Positions 42,862 through 52,324 of a stretch of DNA of 64,000 nt are shown in pieces; the first letter of the stretch is position 1, and every line of letters begins with the position of its first letter. The position numbers and the translations under genes are program-made. A model generated the notes under the pieces. That model was not told the origin of the DNA. It made no database searches and saw only the letters and a list, made by a program, of their open reading frames with translations. The stretch is from the NCBI GenBank assembly GCA_965221845.1, contig OZ244919.1, positions 1,550,001 to 1,614,000 of the forward strand, given 5' to 3'. This stretch comes from JAJEFO01 sp965221845. Lineage in GTDB: Bacteria > Pseudomonadota > Alphaproteobacteria > Rhodobacterales > Rhodobacteraceae.

Positions 42862-45057
42862 ATGTCCGCAACCGATGTCAAGGCTCCCTGCCTGCAAGCG
42901 CCCGACACCCGGATCCGGGAGAAGCTGGAGGGCGGGCGGACGCTTGTCATGGAGTCGGAGTTCGAACCGGCCGGCGACCAGCCGACCGCCATTGCGGAAC
43001 TCGTCGACGGGGTCGCCGGAGGCGAACGGAACCAGGTCCTTCTGGGGGCGACGGGCACCGGCAAGACCTACACGATGGCCAAGGTCATCGAGGCGACTCA
43101 GCGCCCTGCCATCGTCCTCGCGCCGAACAAGACGCTCGCGGCGCAGCTCTACGGCGAGTTCAAGGGCTTCTTCCCCTCGAATGCGGTCGAGTATTTCGTG
43201 AGCTACTACGACTACTACCAGCCCGAAGCCTACGTGCCGCGCTCCGACACCTACATCGAGAAGGAATCCCAGATCAACGAGCAGATCGACAGGATGCGGC
43301 ACTCGGCCACGCGCGCGCTTCTCGAGCGCGACGACGTGATCATCGTCGCGTCAGTGTCCTGCATCTACGGCATCGGCAGCGTCGAGACCTACGGCGCAAT
43401 GACCCAGGACCTGCGCGCGGGCAGTGAATGCGACACCCGCAAGGTCATGGCGGATCTCGTCACCCAGCAGTACCGCCGGAACGACCAGGCCTTCCGCAGG
43501 GGCACTTTCCGCGTCCGGGGCGACGTGATCGAGCTCTGGCCCGCGCATCTCGAGGACCGGGCATGGCGACTGTCCTTCTTCGGGGAGGAGCTCGAGGACA
43601 TCACCGAGTTTGATCCGCTCACCGGCGAGAGGACCGACAGGTTCGAGCACGTCCGGATCTACGCGAACTCGCATTACGTCACGCCAAGGCCGACCCTCCG
43701 TCAGGCCGTCAAGGGCATTCGGGAAGAGCTCAAGGCCCGCCTCTCCCAGCTTGTCGGCGAGGGCAGGCTTCTTGAAGCGCAAAGGCTGGAGCAGCGCACG
43801 AACTTCGACCTGGAGATGCTCGAGGCAACAGGATCGTGCAACGGCATCGAGAACTATTCACGCTACCTGACCGGGCGCGCTCCCGGGGAGCCGCCTCCCA
43901 CGCTCTTCGAGTTCATTCCCGACCATGCCATCGTCTTCGCCGACGAGTCCCATGTCAGCGTGCCGCAGATCGGCGGCATGTACCGCGGCGACTACAGGCG
44001 CAAGTTCACCCTCGCAGAACACGGCTTCCGCCTGCCCTCCTGCACCGACAACCGGCCGCTGAAGTTCGAGGAATGGAACGACATGCGCCCTCAGTCGGTC
44101 TTCGTCTCGGCCACGCCGCAATCCTGGGAACTCGACCAGGCCGGCGGCGTGTTCGTCGAGCAGGTCATCCGCCCGACCGGGCTGCTCGACCCCATAGTGG
44201 AGATCCGTCCCGTCGAAATGCAGGTCGACGACCTGCTGGACGAGGCGCGCAGGGTGGCCGAAAGGGGCTGTCGCACCCTGGTGACGACCCTTACCAAACG
44301 CATGGCGGAGGATCTCACCGAATACCTTCACGAACAGGGCATCAGGGTGCGCTACATGCACTCTGACATCGACACGCTGGAGCGGATCGAGATCCTGCGC
44401 GACCTCCGCCTCGGCGCGTTCGACGTGCTCGTCGGCATCAACCTGTTGCGCGAAGGCCTCGACATTCCCGAATGCGGCCTGGTGGCCATCCTCGACGCCG
44501 ACAAGGAAGGTTTCCTGCGGAGCGAGACCTCGCTCATCCAGACCATCGGCCGGGCAGCCCGCAACGCCGACGGGCGCGTCATCATGTATGCCGACCATGT
44601 CACTGGGTCAATGGAACGCGCCCTCAAGGAGACGGAACGGCGGCGCGCCAAGCAGCTCGCCTACAACGAGGAACACGGCATCACGCCCGAAACGGTCAGG
44701 AAGAACGTCGCCGACGTGCTCGAGGGCCTCTACAAGGGCGACACGGACGAGGCCCGCATCACCGCCCGGGTCGACAGGCCGCTGGCGGGCGCCAACATGC
44801 AAGCGCACCTGGACGGGTTGCGCCAGAGGATGCGCAAGGCCGCCGAAGACCTTGAATTCGAGGAAGCGGCACGACTGAGGGACGAGATCAGCCGGCTGGA
44901 GACAGTCGAGCTCGCTGTGGCCGACGACCCGCTCGCGAGACAGTCGCAGGTGGAACTGGCCATCGAGGAGTCGCGATCAGCCCGGGGCCGCTCGTCGGCG
45001 GGAAAGGCCGGCCAGCGGGGAAGGCCCGCGCGGAGACGCAACAGGAAGCCGAGGTAG
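42862..45057 (+). CDS. uvrB: Excinuclease ABC subunit B
   Basis: Damage-verification helicase of nucleotide excision repair, 731 residues. ATG 42862 is preferred; ATG 42832 is possible. Helicase motif I is GATGTGKT near 62, the beta-hairpin region is YYDYYQPEAYVP near 115, motif II is the DEXX-like FADESH near 355 with PQIGGM, and motif VI is QTIGRAARN near 560. A C-terminal UVR coiled coil (LRQRMRKAAEDLEFEEAARLRDEI) near 650-680 binds UvrC, followed by a basic tail of unusual Arg/Lys richness. All key motifs are present. It stands as a single gene. Confidence 0.97.
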   Translation: MSATDVKAPCLQAPDTRIREKLEGGRTLVMESEFEPAGDQPTAIAELVDGVAGGERNQVLLGATGTGKTYTMAKVIEATQRPAIVLAPNKTLAAQLYGEFKGFFPSNAVEYFVSYYDYYQPEAYVPRSDTYIEKESQINEQIDRMRHSATRALLERDDVIIVASVSCIYGIGSVETYGAMTQDLRAGSECDTRKVMADLVTQQYRRNDQAFRRGTFRVRGDVIELWPAHLEDRAWRLSFFGEELEDITEFDPLTGERTDRFEHVRIYANSHYVTPRPTLRQAVKGIREELKARLSQLVGEGRLLEAQRLEQRTNFDLEMLEATGSCNGIENYSRYLTGRAPGEPPPTLFEFIPDHAIVFADESHVSVPQIGGMYRGDYRRKFTLAEHGFRLPSCTDNRPLKFEEWNDMRPQSVFVSATPQSWELDQAGGVFVEQVIRPTGLLDPIVEIRPVEMQVDDLLDEARRVAERGCRTLVTTLTKRMAEDLTEYLHEQGIRVRYMHSDIDTLERIEILRDLRLGAFDVLVGINLLREGLDIPECGLVAILDADKEGFLRSETSLIQTIGRAARNADGRVIMYADHVTGSMERALKETERRRAKQLAYNEEHGITPETVRKNVADVLEGLYKGDTDEARITARVDRPLAGANMQAHLDGLRQRMRKAAEDLEFEEAARLRDEISRLETVELAVADDPLARQSQVELAIEESRSARGRSSAGKAGQRGRPARRRNRKPR

Positions 45058-45109
45058 GCCATCGCGGCAAGGCGCCGAATGCCGTCCGTTCGTCCTTCCA
45101 TGCCGCGAA

Positions 45110-45532
45110 TCAGGCCCCGATGTCCGGCTCCCGCAGGACGTGCACGCCGTTGATCCGCCAGCTCCCGTCAACTTGGACCATCTGGTAGTCAAGCACGTGA
45201 ACGCCTCCCGACCGGTCGCGGACCAGCACCCGTTGCCAAAGCACGCCGCCCGCCTCTCGCAGCGCGAGATAGCGCACCTCCGCCGGCCGCCAGACCATCG
45301 GGTATCCGTTGCGCACCATTTGGCCGAACCGCCGGTGGTTGCCGAAGAGTCCCTGAATGCCGGGAGACGCGAAAGAGAAGGCGCGCGCGAAGTCATCGCT
45401 CAGGAACGCGTCAATCTGCGAGTCTATGGCTGCCTCGATCCCGGGCACTCGGGCCCGCACGTCCGCAGCCACCGCAATGCAGCCCCAGCAAAGCGCGATT
45501 GTCACGACAACTGACCGAAGGCCCATTCCCAT
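45110..45532 (-). CDS. DUF4864 domain-containing exported protein
   Basis: 140 residues from ATG 45532; ATG 45526 is equally possible. A signal-peptide-like N-terminus (VVVTIALCWGCIAVA) precedes the conserved DUF4864 core: IDAFLSDDFARAFSFASPGIQGLFGN, then FGQMVRNGYPMVWRPAEVRY and QMVQVDGSWRINGVHVL. The NTF2-like fold family is common in Rhodobacterales and of unknown function. It is convergent with uvrB. Confidence 0.85.
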   Translation of the reverse strand: MGMGLRSVVVTIALCWGCIAVAADVRARVPGIEAAIDSQIDAFLSDDFARAFSFASPGIQGLFGNHRRFGQMVRNGYPMVWRPAEVRYLALREAGGVLWQRVLVRDRSGGVHVLDYQMVQVDGSWRINGVHVLREPDIGA

Positions 45533-45831
45533 CGCATGTCTCCATTCCAGAAGCACGTCACCCCCGCTTCGAAGTCACGGAGCCGAACAATCGCCGGAAA
45601 CGCGGTCTCCTGCAACAGATTACGCCGGAACGTTGCGGCGCAGGAGGAACGCGGCCCGCATCGGATCCGCAGTCTCCGAACGTGCGGGCGCGGGGATTGC
45701 CCTGGCTGCGCCGCCTCTCGGATGCGCCGGGTGGCAAGGCGGGCGCGCAGGCCATCGGCAGACATGCCGGCGTCATCGATGAGTCAGCGCTCGCCCGTGC
45801 GTTCCGGACATTCACCCGACGCCCGGGAGCC
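45533..45831. other. Intergenic stretch before IS5
   Basis: Nothing recognisable apart from the upstream region of the DUF4864 gene; open frames here are short and resemble no family. Confidence 0.4.
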
Positions 45832-46300
45832 TGAGAGCTTGAATCATAATTCAATAATATCAATATGTTAAGAGATTCCAGCCGCCTGGCCCCGCGCCAC
45901 CCGCCGCATCAGGAACCGGCACGCCGCGAGCTGCGCCCAGGCCAGCGAACTCTCCAGCGTCCGCTCGAAGTCCTTCGCCAGACGCCGGCACCGCGACATC
46001 CACGCAAACGTCCGCTCCACCACCCAGCGGCGGTACAGGACCGTGAAGCCCCTTGTTTCCTTGGGCCGCTGGACGATCTCGACGATCGACCCCAGGCCGT
46101 GCTCCGCCAGCGCCTCCCCGGGCTTCGGCCCGGCGTAGCCGCCGTCCGCCCACAGCTTCGTCACCTGCGGCGCCTTCCCGGCATCGCCAGGATGACGGCC
46201 GGCGCCCCGTCCCGGTCCTGCACGTCCGCCCCCGTAGCACCCGGAGCGCGATCGGGAACCCCTCGACGTCCACCGTCAGGTGCCGCTTCCTGCCCGCCGC

Positions 46301-47599
46301 TTCCACTCTGAAGTGCAACATCAGCCAGCGAGGGGCGAAGCCCGAGCGGCGGCGGTCCCTTCACCGGGAGGCGTAGCCAGTCTTCCGGGGCGGTGCAAGC
46401 CCTGCCGGGCGCTGTCCGCGGCCCGCCGGACGCAGGGAGGGCGGAGCCCGACCGGAGGACGGCGGGCCGCGGACAGCGCGCATCTCCCCTCGGAGCCGCC
46501 CCCGGCGGCCCCGGAACGGCCCCCTCAGGGCGGCTGCGCCTGGTGGAAGGCCTCGGACGGGGTGAGGTAGCCCAGCGCCTTGCGCGGCCGCGCGTTGAGG
46601 CGGTCCTGGACGGCCTGCACCTCTGCGTCCGTCACCTTGCGGAAGTCCGTGCCCTTCGGGAACCACTCCCGCACCAGCCCGTTCACGTGCTCGTTCAGGC
46701 CGCGCTCCCAGGAGTGGCAATGCCGCGCGAAGAAGAACCCCGCGCCCAGCGCCTCGGCCACCCTGGCATGGCCCGCGAACTCCTTGCCGTTGTCCGCGGT
46801 GACCGTGTGCACGGGGAGAGGGCCCAGCATGCCGGTCATGGCCGAGCCGACCGCGTCCGCCGTCTTCCTCTCGACCCTTTCGAGCAGCGTGTGCCTGGAC
46901 GCCCTGTCCACCAGGGAGACAAGCGCGCCGCCGGTGCCCTTGCCGTTGATTCGTGTCCGCCTCCCGGTCGCCGACCCGTTCCTTCGCCTCCACGACGTCC
47001 GGGCGCTCGGAGATGTCCACCCGGCCCGGGATGCGGCCCCGGCCGGAATGGCGGCCGCCCTTCCAGTTCGGCTTCCTGCCGCGGCGGCGGAGATGCCGCC
47101 AGAGACCGCCGCCGGCCTTCCGGTCGGCGTGGATGCGCTCGCAGGTCCACTGACGCCCCGCCATCGGCTCGCCCTCCTTGCGGAGGCGCCCGCTGACCTG
47201 CTCGGGGCTCCAGCCCTCGGCCAGCCGCTCCTCCGCCATGCGCCACAGCTCCGGCGTCATCTTGCGCGCCACCGACGAGGCCGCGCTGCGGCGCCTGTCC
47301 GACTTGCGCTGGGCCTGCTTGTGGCGGTAGCCGCGCCTGCCGGAGTTGCGCCGCACCTCCCGCCAGACCGTCGTGCGGTCGCGGCCGAGCTGGCGGGCGA
47401 TCGCCGGGCCGGAAAGCCCGCTTTTCCTCAGGGCGTGGATCTGGCAGCGTTCCGCATGAGGCCGGTGGCGATGGCCCTCGGGCATGACAGTCTCCTTGCT
47501 TCATCACAGGGACTGTCGTCGCCGCCTGGCCGATTCGCAACATCATGTGTCGTCGAACGACCAGGAACACTGCATCAGGTGTTGCACTTCAGAGTGGAA
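46301..47599 (-). mobile_element. IS30-family element, copy 3
   Basis: 1299 bp with perfect 20-bp inverted repeats (46301-46320 and 47580-47599), inserted in the IS5 transposase. Extending the ends by the bases common to all copies leaves GGGC on both sides, a possible 4-bp target duplication. It contains the 20-bp GC hairpin. Confidence 0.9.
46526..47485 (-). pseudogene. IS30-family transposase, frameshifted (copy 3)
   Basis: It has the same 1-nt insertion and the GDREADT replacement as copy 2. The downstream part, however, carries RHCHSWERGLNEHVNGLVREWFPKG as in intact copy 1, and DAEVQAVQ as in copy 2. The N-terminal half also has its own changes (YERIHA replaced by CERIHA). The catalytic half is out of frame with the HTH half. 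It is inactive unless frameshifting occurs. Confidence 0.85.
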
Positions 47600-48300
47600 C
47601 GGGGGGCCCTTGACCTTCTTGCCCGCGTCGCAACCCGCCGGCCCGCCCGCCTCCGTCGTCTTCACCGACTGGCTGTCGATCGCGGCCGCCGTCGGCTGCG
47701 CCTCGCGCCCCGCCTGCGCACGGCCCAGCGTGCGCAGCGCGTCCAGCATCCGTTCCAGGACGCCGTTGTCGCGCCACGCGCAGGAGTGGTTCTGGACGGT
47801 CGCAGAGGGCGGAAAGCACTTGGGAATCGCCCGCCACTGGCATCCCGTGGCCAGCATGTACTGGATCGCGTCGGACGTCTCGCGCAGGTCGGTCGTCCGG
47901 CGGCGGCCAAGCTTCGCCGGGGCCGGAAGCAGCGGCTCGACCAGAAGCCGTTCCTCGTCGGTCAGGTCGGTTTCATGTCGCTCCGACTTGCGGTCATGCT
48001 CTTCGCGGGTGGTCTCGTCCCAGGCCATTGTGTTCTCCTTGTCTGGGTGGAAACTGACAGGGATTTGCCACATCTGGGGGAGGCCATCCACATTTTAGGT
48101 CAAGCTCTGAGGGCGGGGAAGGAACGCGGGAGGCTCCGCGGCGCCTTGGGCCGCATGGTCACTGTGCGCTGGCGAAAGGCTTCATCCCGCCGGCCAAGGC
48201 GCGCCTGCCGCGAGCCATGTTGCGGTTCCCGCGGATCCGTCATGCCCGGTGCAGGATTGCTTCCGGCCCATCGGGCGAAAGGCGCCGGACCGACAGCGCC

Positions 48301-49878
48301 TCACGCGAGTTCGCCCGCGAGCGACCGCTCGATCAGCGCCACCGTCTCGCCAACGCCGTACAGGGTGATGAACACGCCGAATCGCGGTCCCTCGCTCGCG
48401 CCGAGAAGCACTTCATAGAGCGCCTTGAACCAGTCGCGAAGCGGGTCGAACCCGTGCGCGCGGCCGACGGCATAGACCATGGACTGAATCTCTTCCGCGT
48501 CCGTGCCGCGGTCCCACGTCTCGAGACGCGTCTTCAGATCCGCCAGGGCGGCCCGCTCCTTGCCCTCGGGAGCGCGGCAGGTCCTGTGCGGCCGCACGAG
48601 ATCCTTGCAATACGCAACGGCGAACCCGGCTGCGGCGTCCAGGTCGGGGTGCGTGTCCGGAGACGCATCCGGCGCGTAGCGCCTGATGAAGCCCCAGAGC
48701 AGTTCCTTGTCCTCCGCCCCGGAGACGCTGGCAAGGTTCAGGAGCATCGAGTACGGCACGATCAGGCTGGAGGCCGGCACCCTGCCCGAATGAACGTGAA
48801 AGACCGGGTTCGCGAGCCTGCCGGCATCGTCCTGGCCTTCGTAGGCGCGAAGCTGCCGGTGATATTCGTCCACCGCCTTCGGGATGACGTCGAAATGCAG
48901 CCGCTTCGCGGTGCGCGGCTTGAGATACATGAAATACGCCAGGCTCTCCGGAGCGGCATAGGCCAGCCAGTCCTCCATCGAGAGGCCGTTTCCCCTGGAC
49001 TTCGAGATCTTCCGTCCGTGCTCGTCGTTGAAGAGCTCGTAGTTCAGCAGCTCGGGCGGCCTCGTGCCGAGCGCCCGGCAGATCCTTGACGACAGCCCTG
49101 CGGACGGGATCAGGTCCTTGCCGAACATCTCGTAGTCGACCCCAAGCGCGGCCCAGCGCATGCCCCAGTCCGGCTTCCACTGCATCTTGACGTTGCCCCC
49201 CGTCACGGGGATCTCGACCCGCTCGCCGTCGGGTTCCTCGTAGACGATCGTGCCGGCCCGCACGTTCCGCTCAAGCGTCGGCACCTGGAGCACATGTCCG
49301 GATTTCGGGCTGATCGGAAGAAACGGCGAATAGGTCGACCGCCGGTCCGCGCCGAGCGTCGGCAGCATGACCTCCATGATGCTGTCGAAGCGTTCGAGGG
49401 CCGTCAGCAGCATGGCGTCGAACCGGCCCGAGCCGTACGCCTCCGTCGCGGACACGAACTCGTACTCGAAGCCGAACTCGTCCAGAAAGGCGCGGAGCCG
49501 GGCATTGTTGTGCGCACCGAAGCTCTCATGGGTGCCGAACGGGTCGCGCGCCCGCGTCAGCGGCAGGTTCATGTCCTCCTGCATCCGCTCGCTGTCCGGC
49601 ACGTTGTCGGGCACCTTCCTCAGCGCGTCCATGTCGTCCGAGAAGCAGACAAGCCTCGCGGGAATGTCGCTGATCAGCTCGAAGGCCCGGCGCACCATTG
49701 CCGTCCTCGCCACCTCGCCGAAAGTTCCGACATGCGGCAGCCCGCTGGGCCCGTAGCCTGTCTCGAACAGGACATGGCCCTTGTCCGGAGGGCCCGCCTC
49801 GCAACGCCGGAGCAGCCGCCGGGCCTCTTCGAACGGCCAGGCCTTCGAGGCCAGGGCCGCATCTCGCGTCGCGGTCAT
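48301..49878 (-). CDS. lysS: Lysyl-tRNA synthetase, class I
   Basis: Aminoacylates tRNA-Lys; 525 residues of the class I (archaeal-type) enzyme that replaces class II LysRS in many alphaproteobacteria. The HIGH-like motif is GPSGLPHVGTFGE near 47-58, and KMSKS is KISKSRGNG near 288. A Zn-free Rossmann core and a C-terminal helical anticodon-binding domain follow. Nothing is disrupted. It is divergent from the TerB-like gene. The region 48111-48300 shows no gene. Confidence 0.96.
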   Translation of the reverse strand: MTATRDAALASKAWPFEEARRLLRRCEAGPPDKGHVLFETGYGPSGLPHVGTFGEVARTAMVRRAFELISDIPARLVCFSDDMDALRKVPDNVPDSERMQEDMNLPLTRARDPFGTHESFGAHNNARLRAFLDEFGFEYEFVSATEAYGSGRFDAMLLTALERFDSIMEVMLPTLGADRRSTYSPFLPISPKSGHVLQVPTLERNVRAGTIVYEEPDGERVEIPVTGGNVKMQWKPDWGMRWAALGVDYEMFGKDLIPSAGLSSRICRALGTRPPELLNYELFNDEHGRKISKSRGNGLSMEDWLAYAAPESLAYFMYLKPRTAKRLHFDVIPKAVDEYHRQLRAYEGQDDAGRLANPVFHVHSGRVPASSLIVPYSMLLNLASVSGAEDKELLWGFIRRYAPDASPDTHPDLDAAAGFAVAYCKDLVRPHRTCRAPEGKERAALADLKTRLETWDRGTDAEEIQSMVYAVGRAHGFDPLRDWFKALYEVLLGASEGPRFGVFITLYGVGETVALIERSLAGELA

Positions 49879-49971
49879 CGGGTCAGTCTCCGGCCAACGG
49901 AAGCGGTGTCCTATTGCAGCGCGGCCAGGTCGTCAATAAGCTCCCGGGCAGCATGAAGGAGGAGGTCCGCC

Positions 49972-50394
49972 TTGGCCCTGAATCCCGCCGACTTCACCCC
50001 GGAGGACACGCTGCTCGCCGTCATGATCGCGGTCTCCGCCACGGACAACACCATTCGCACGTCCGAACTCGTCTCGATCGAGCGCATGGTGAATCACCTT
50101 CCCGTTTTCGGCGGCTACGACATGGACCGCCTGAAGGACGTCTCCGCGGCCACCTTCGACGTGCTCGAGGAGGAGGACGGGCTCGACATCCTCTGGGACA
50201 CCGTGCGGAGGAACCTCCCGGAACGGCTGTTCGACACGGCATACGCGGCGGCCTGCGACGTTGCCGCCGCAGACGGCACCGCGCGCGAGGCGGAGCTCAG
50301 GCTCCTGGCAGACATGCGCTACGAGCTGAACATCGACCGGCTTCTTGCCGCCGCCATCGAGGCTGGGGCAAGGGCGCGGCACCGCGTTCTCTGA
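49972..50394 (+). CDS. TerB-like tellurite-resistance family protein
   Basis: 140 residues from a TTG start at 49972 that has AAGGAGGAGG 7-15 nt upstream; an ATG at 49953 is in the wrong frame. The helical TerB domain has paired acidic motifs, MIAVSATDNTIRTSELVSIERMV near 20-42 and AACDVAAADGTAREAELRLLADM near 88-110, which bind metal in homologues. The role is uncertain; TerB-like proteins occur widely without any tellurite phenotype. It is alone between lysS and nadD. Confidence 0.85.
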   Translation: MALNPADFTPEDTLLAVMIAVSATDNTIRTSELVSIERMVNHLPVFGGYDMDRLKDVSAATFDVLEEEDGLDILWDTVRRNLPERLFDTAYAAACDVAAADGTAREAELRLLADMRYELNIDRLLAAAIEAGARARHRVL

Positions 50395-50559
50395 GCGGCC
50401 GGCGGCGGCCGAGGGCAGGCGCGCCCTGCCCTGAGCGCCAGCATGGCGACGGCTCCTCTCCCCGGCCCGCGGATGCCGGGGCGCTTCAGGCGCAGCCCGG
50501 GCGTTCGGCGGCCGTCTTCAGCGACGTCCCGGCGCCGCGCGGGCGCGCCAGCGGAGTCC

Positions 50560-51132
50560 TCATCCATGCGCCCAGGCGCCGCTTCCGCGGATGCGCGTCG
50601 ACGAAAGGTCGCTCATCGGCACGTTCAGGAAAACCCAGGCCGGCGGCGCGGCAAGGGCCAGTCGCGCCGCTGCGCGTTCCGGAAGCCGGGCGCGCCAGAA
50701 CCGGCGCGCCGCCCGAGAGCGCAGGGGGGACACCCGAAGGCCGGGCCGCGCCAGAACGGCCACCGGCGCCAGGGCCATGATCTCTTCCCAGCGTTCCCAG
50801 CGATGCAGCCCGGCAAGGTTGTCGGCGCCCATCAGCCAGACGAAGCGGATGCCGGGAAGCCGCGCCGTCAGCCGGCCCAGGCTGTCGCATGTGCATCGCG
50901 TCCCAAGCCGCATCTCCAGGTCCGTGACGCGGACGCGAGGGTGCCGCATGATGGCCCCGGCACGCGCCATGCGCTCCGACAGCGGGGCGGGTCCGCTTTC
51001 CTTCAGCGGATTGCCGGGCGACACCAGCCACCACGCCTCGTCGAGGGCAAGCCGCTTCAGCGCCTCCCGGGTGATGCGCGCATGACCTTCATGCGCCGGA
51101 TCGAACGATCCGCCAAGCAGCCCGATGCGCAT
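50560..51132 (-). CDS. nadD: Nicotinate-nucleotide adenylyltransferase
   Basis: Converts nicotinate mononucleotide and ATP to deamido-NAD in NAD biosynthesis. 190 residues from ATG 51132. The nucleotidyltransferase motif GGSFDPAHEGH is at residues 7-17, WWLVSPGNPLK near 36 and the C-terminal ISSTxIR-like SDLSSTRIR near 178. It is slightly short at the C-terminus but complete in motifs. It is normally grouped with proA/rsfS; here it stands alone, divergent from the aminotransferase. Confidence 0.93.
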   Translation of the reverse strand: MRIGLLGGSFDPAHEGHARITREALKRLALDEAWWLVSPGNPLKESGPAPLSERMARAGAIMRHPRVRVTDLEMRLGTRCTCDSLGRLTARLPGIRFVWLMGADNLAGLHRWERWEEIMALAPVAVLARPGLRVSPLRSRAARRFWRARLPERAAARLALAAPPAWVFLNVPMSDLSSTRIRGSGAWAHG

Positions 51133-51311
51133 TCCGGACCGCGCCGGTGGGAGGCCTTTCTCCATCTGGCAGAGGTCGTGTCCCGCCCGCCCGCGATTGT
51201 CCAGCGGATTCCGGGACGGAGACCGCTGCAAGAGCGAATGCAAGATGCGAGACTCGTTCTGGACGCGCGGCGCGAGACCGCCTAGCTTCGCCCTTCGAAA
51301 GGAACCGGTCC

Positions 51312-52196
51312 ATGGCGTTCGGCACCAACATACGCACCTATTTCCAGGGCCGCTGGCATGACGGCGACGCCTTCGTCATGAGGGCCGCGGATCACGGCGC
51401 GTGGCTCGGTTCCAGCGTTTTCGACGGGGCGCGCTACTTTGACGGGGTGGCGCCCGACCTCCTCGCCCATTGCGAGAGGGTCAACCGCTCCGCAGAGGCG
51501 CTCATGCTGACTCCGACCTGCACCACGGAGGAAATGGCGGGGATCATCCGGGACGGATTGAACGCCCTGCCCCGGGACGCCGCCGCGTACATCCGGCCGA
51601 TGTACTGGGGCGTCGACGGTGACGATGCCGCGATCGTTCCTGATCCCGCGAGCACCGCCTTTTCCGTCTGCCTCGAGGAAAAGCCGCTGGCGCCCGAGGA
51701 CGCGTCGACCCGGCTGACAACCACGCGATTCCGGCGCCCGATCCTCGAAAGCGCGGTCGTTAACGCCAAGGCGGGATGCCTCTATCCCAACAACGCCCGC
51801 ATGATCGCCGAGGCGCGGTCAAAGGGCTATCCGAACGCGCTCGTGGCCGACGCCATGGGCAACGTCGCGGAAACCGCCACGGCGAACGTCTTCATCGTCA
51901 AGGACGGAGAGGTCCTGACTCCCGTCGCGAACGGCACCTTTCTGGCAGGCATCACGCGGGCCCGCCACATGGCGAATCTCGCCGCCGACGGCTCGCCCGT
52001 CCGCGAGGCCGTGCTGACCTTCGACGACGTTCGCGGCGCGGACGAGATCTTCATGTCCGGCAACATGAACAAGGTCACGCCGGTCGTCGAATTCGACGGA
52101 ACCGAATTCCAGCCCGGGCCGGTCACGCGCCGCGTTCGCGAGATGTACTGGGACTGGGCCCTGTCGGAAGGCGCGCGCCCGCCGCTCGCATCCTGA
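51312..52196 (+). CDS. Branched-chain amino acid aminotransferase-like (class IV PLP enzyme)
   Basis: 294 residues of fold-type IV PLP aminotransferase. GSSVFDGARYFDG near 37 is the BCAT-type substrate-loop motif, the PLP Lys is in VVNAKAGCLYPNN near 155, and the phosphate-binding AETATANVFIVKDG motif lies near 190 with TFLAGITR near 215. It transaminates Leu/Ile/Val or a related acid. The sequence is of the divergent class common in Rhodobacterales, so substrate preference is not certain. ATG 51312 has AAAGGAA 8 nt upstream. Confidence 0.85.
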   Translation: MAFGTNIRTYFQGRWHDGDAFVMRAADHGAWLGSSVFDGARYFDGVAPDLLAHCERVNRSAEALMLTPTCTTEEMAGIIRDGLNALPRDAAAYIRPMYWGVDGDDAAIVPDPASTAFSVCLEEKPLAPEDASTRLTTTRFRRPILESAVVNAKAGCLYPNNARMIAEARSKGYPNALVADAMGNVAETATANVFIVKDGEVLTPVANGTFLAGITRARHMANLAADGSPVREAVLTFDDVRGADEIFMSGNMNKVTPVVEFDGTEFQPGPVTRRVREMYWDWALSEGARPPLAS

Positions 52197-52324
52197 CGGC
52201 CCCTGGCGCGACGCAGCTCTTCAGCGGCGCTTCCGGACCCGCGGAGAAATTCACGGATCGGCATATGGACTCGGACCCGGAACCTCGTCCACGCTGTCCC
52301 CGGCCCGGAAAAGGCATGCAACCG

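Larger units (their letters stand above)
45868..48028 (-). pseudogene. IS5-family transposase, interrupted
   Basis: The N-terminal half starts at ATG 48028 (AAGGAG upstream): MAWDETTREEHD, DLTDEERLLVEPLLP, then DSQSVKTTEAGG and GKKVKG, where IS30 interrupts. The rest resumes beyond 46300 with GRKRHLTVDVEGFPIALRVL in a matching position. It then passes through two more frames (DVQDRDGAPAVILAMPG, then LWADGGYAG and VVERTFAWMSRCRRLAKDFE with the final acids) to 45868. So the gene had frameshifts as well as the insertion. Catalytic motifs of the family are recognisable but not in one frame. Confidence 0.85.
45835..48107 (-). mobile_element. IS5-family element (C) split by IS30
   Basis: The terminal repeats start GAGCTTGA at the left and end TCAAGCTC at the right. 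TGA flanks both sides (45832-45834 and 48108-48110), a TNA-type duplication as in the IS427 group. Its interior is split by IS30 copy 3. The right end also appears as a stub beside tRNA-Ser at 40193. Confidence 0.82.
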
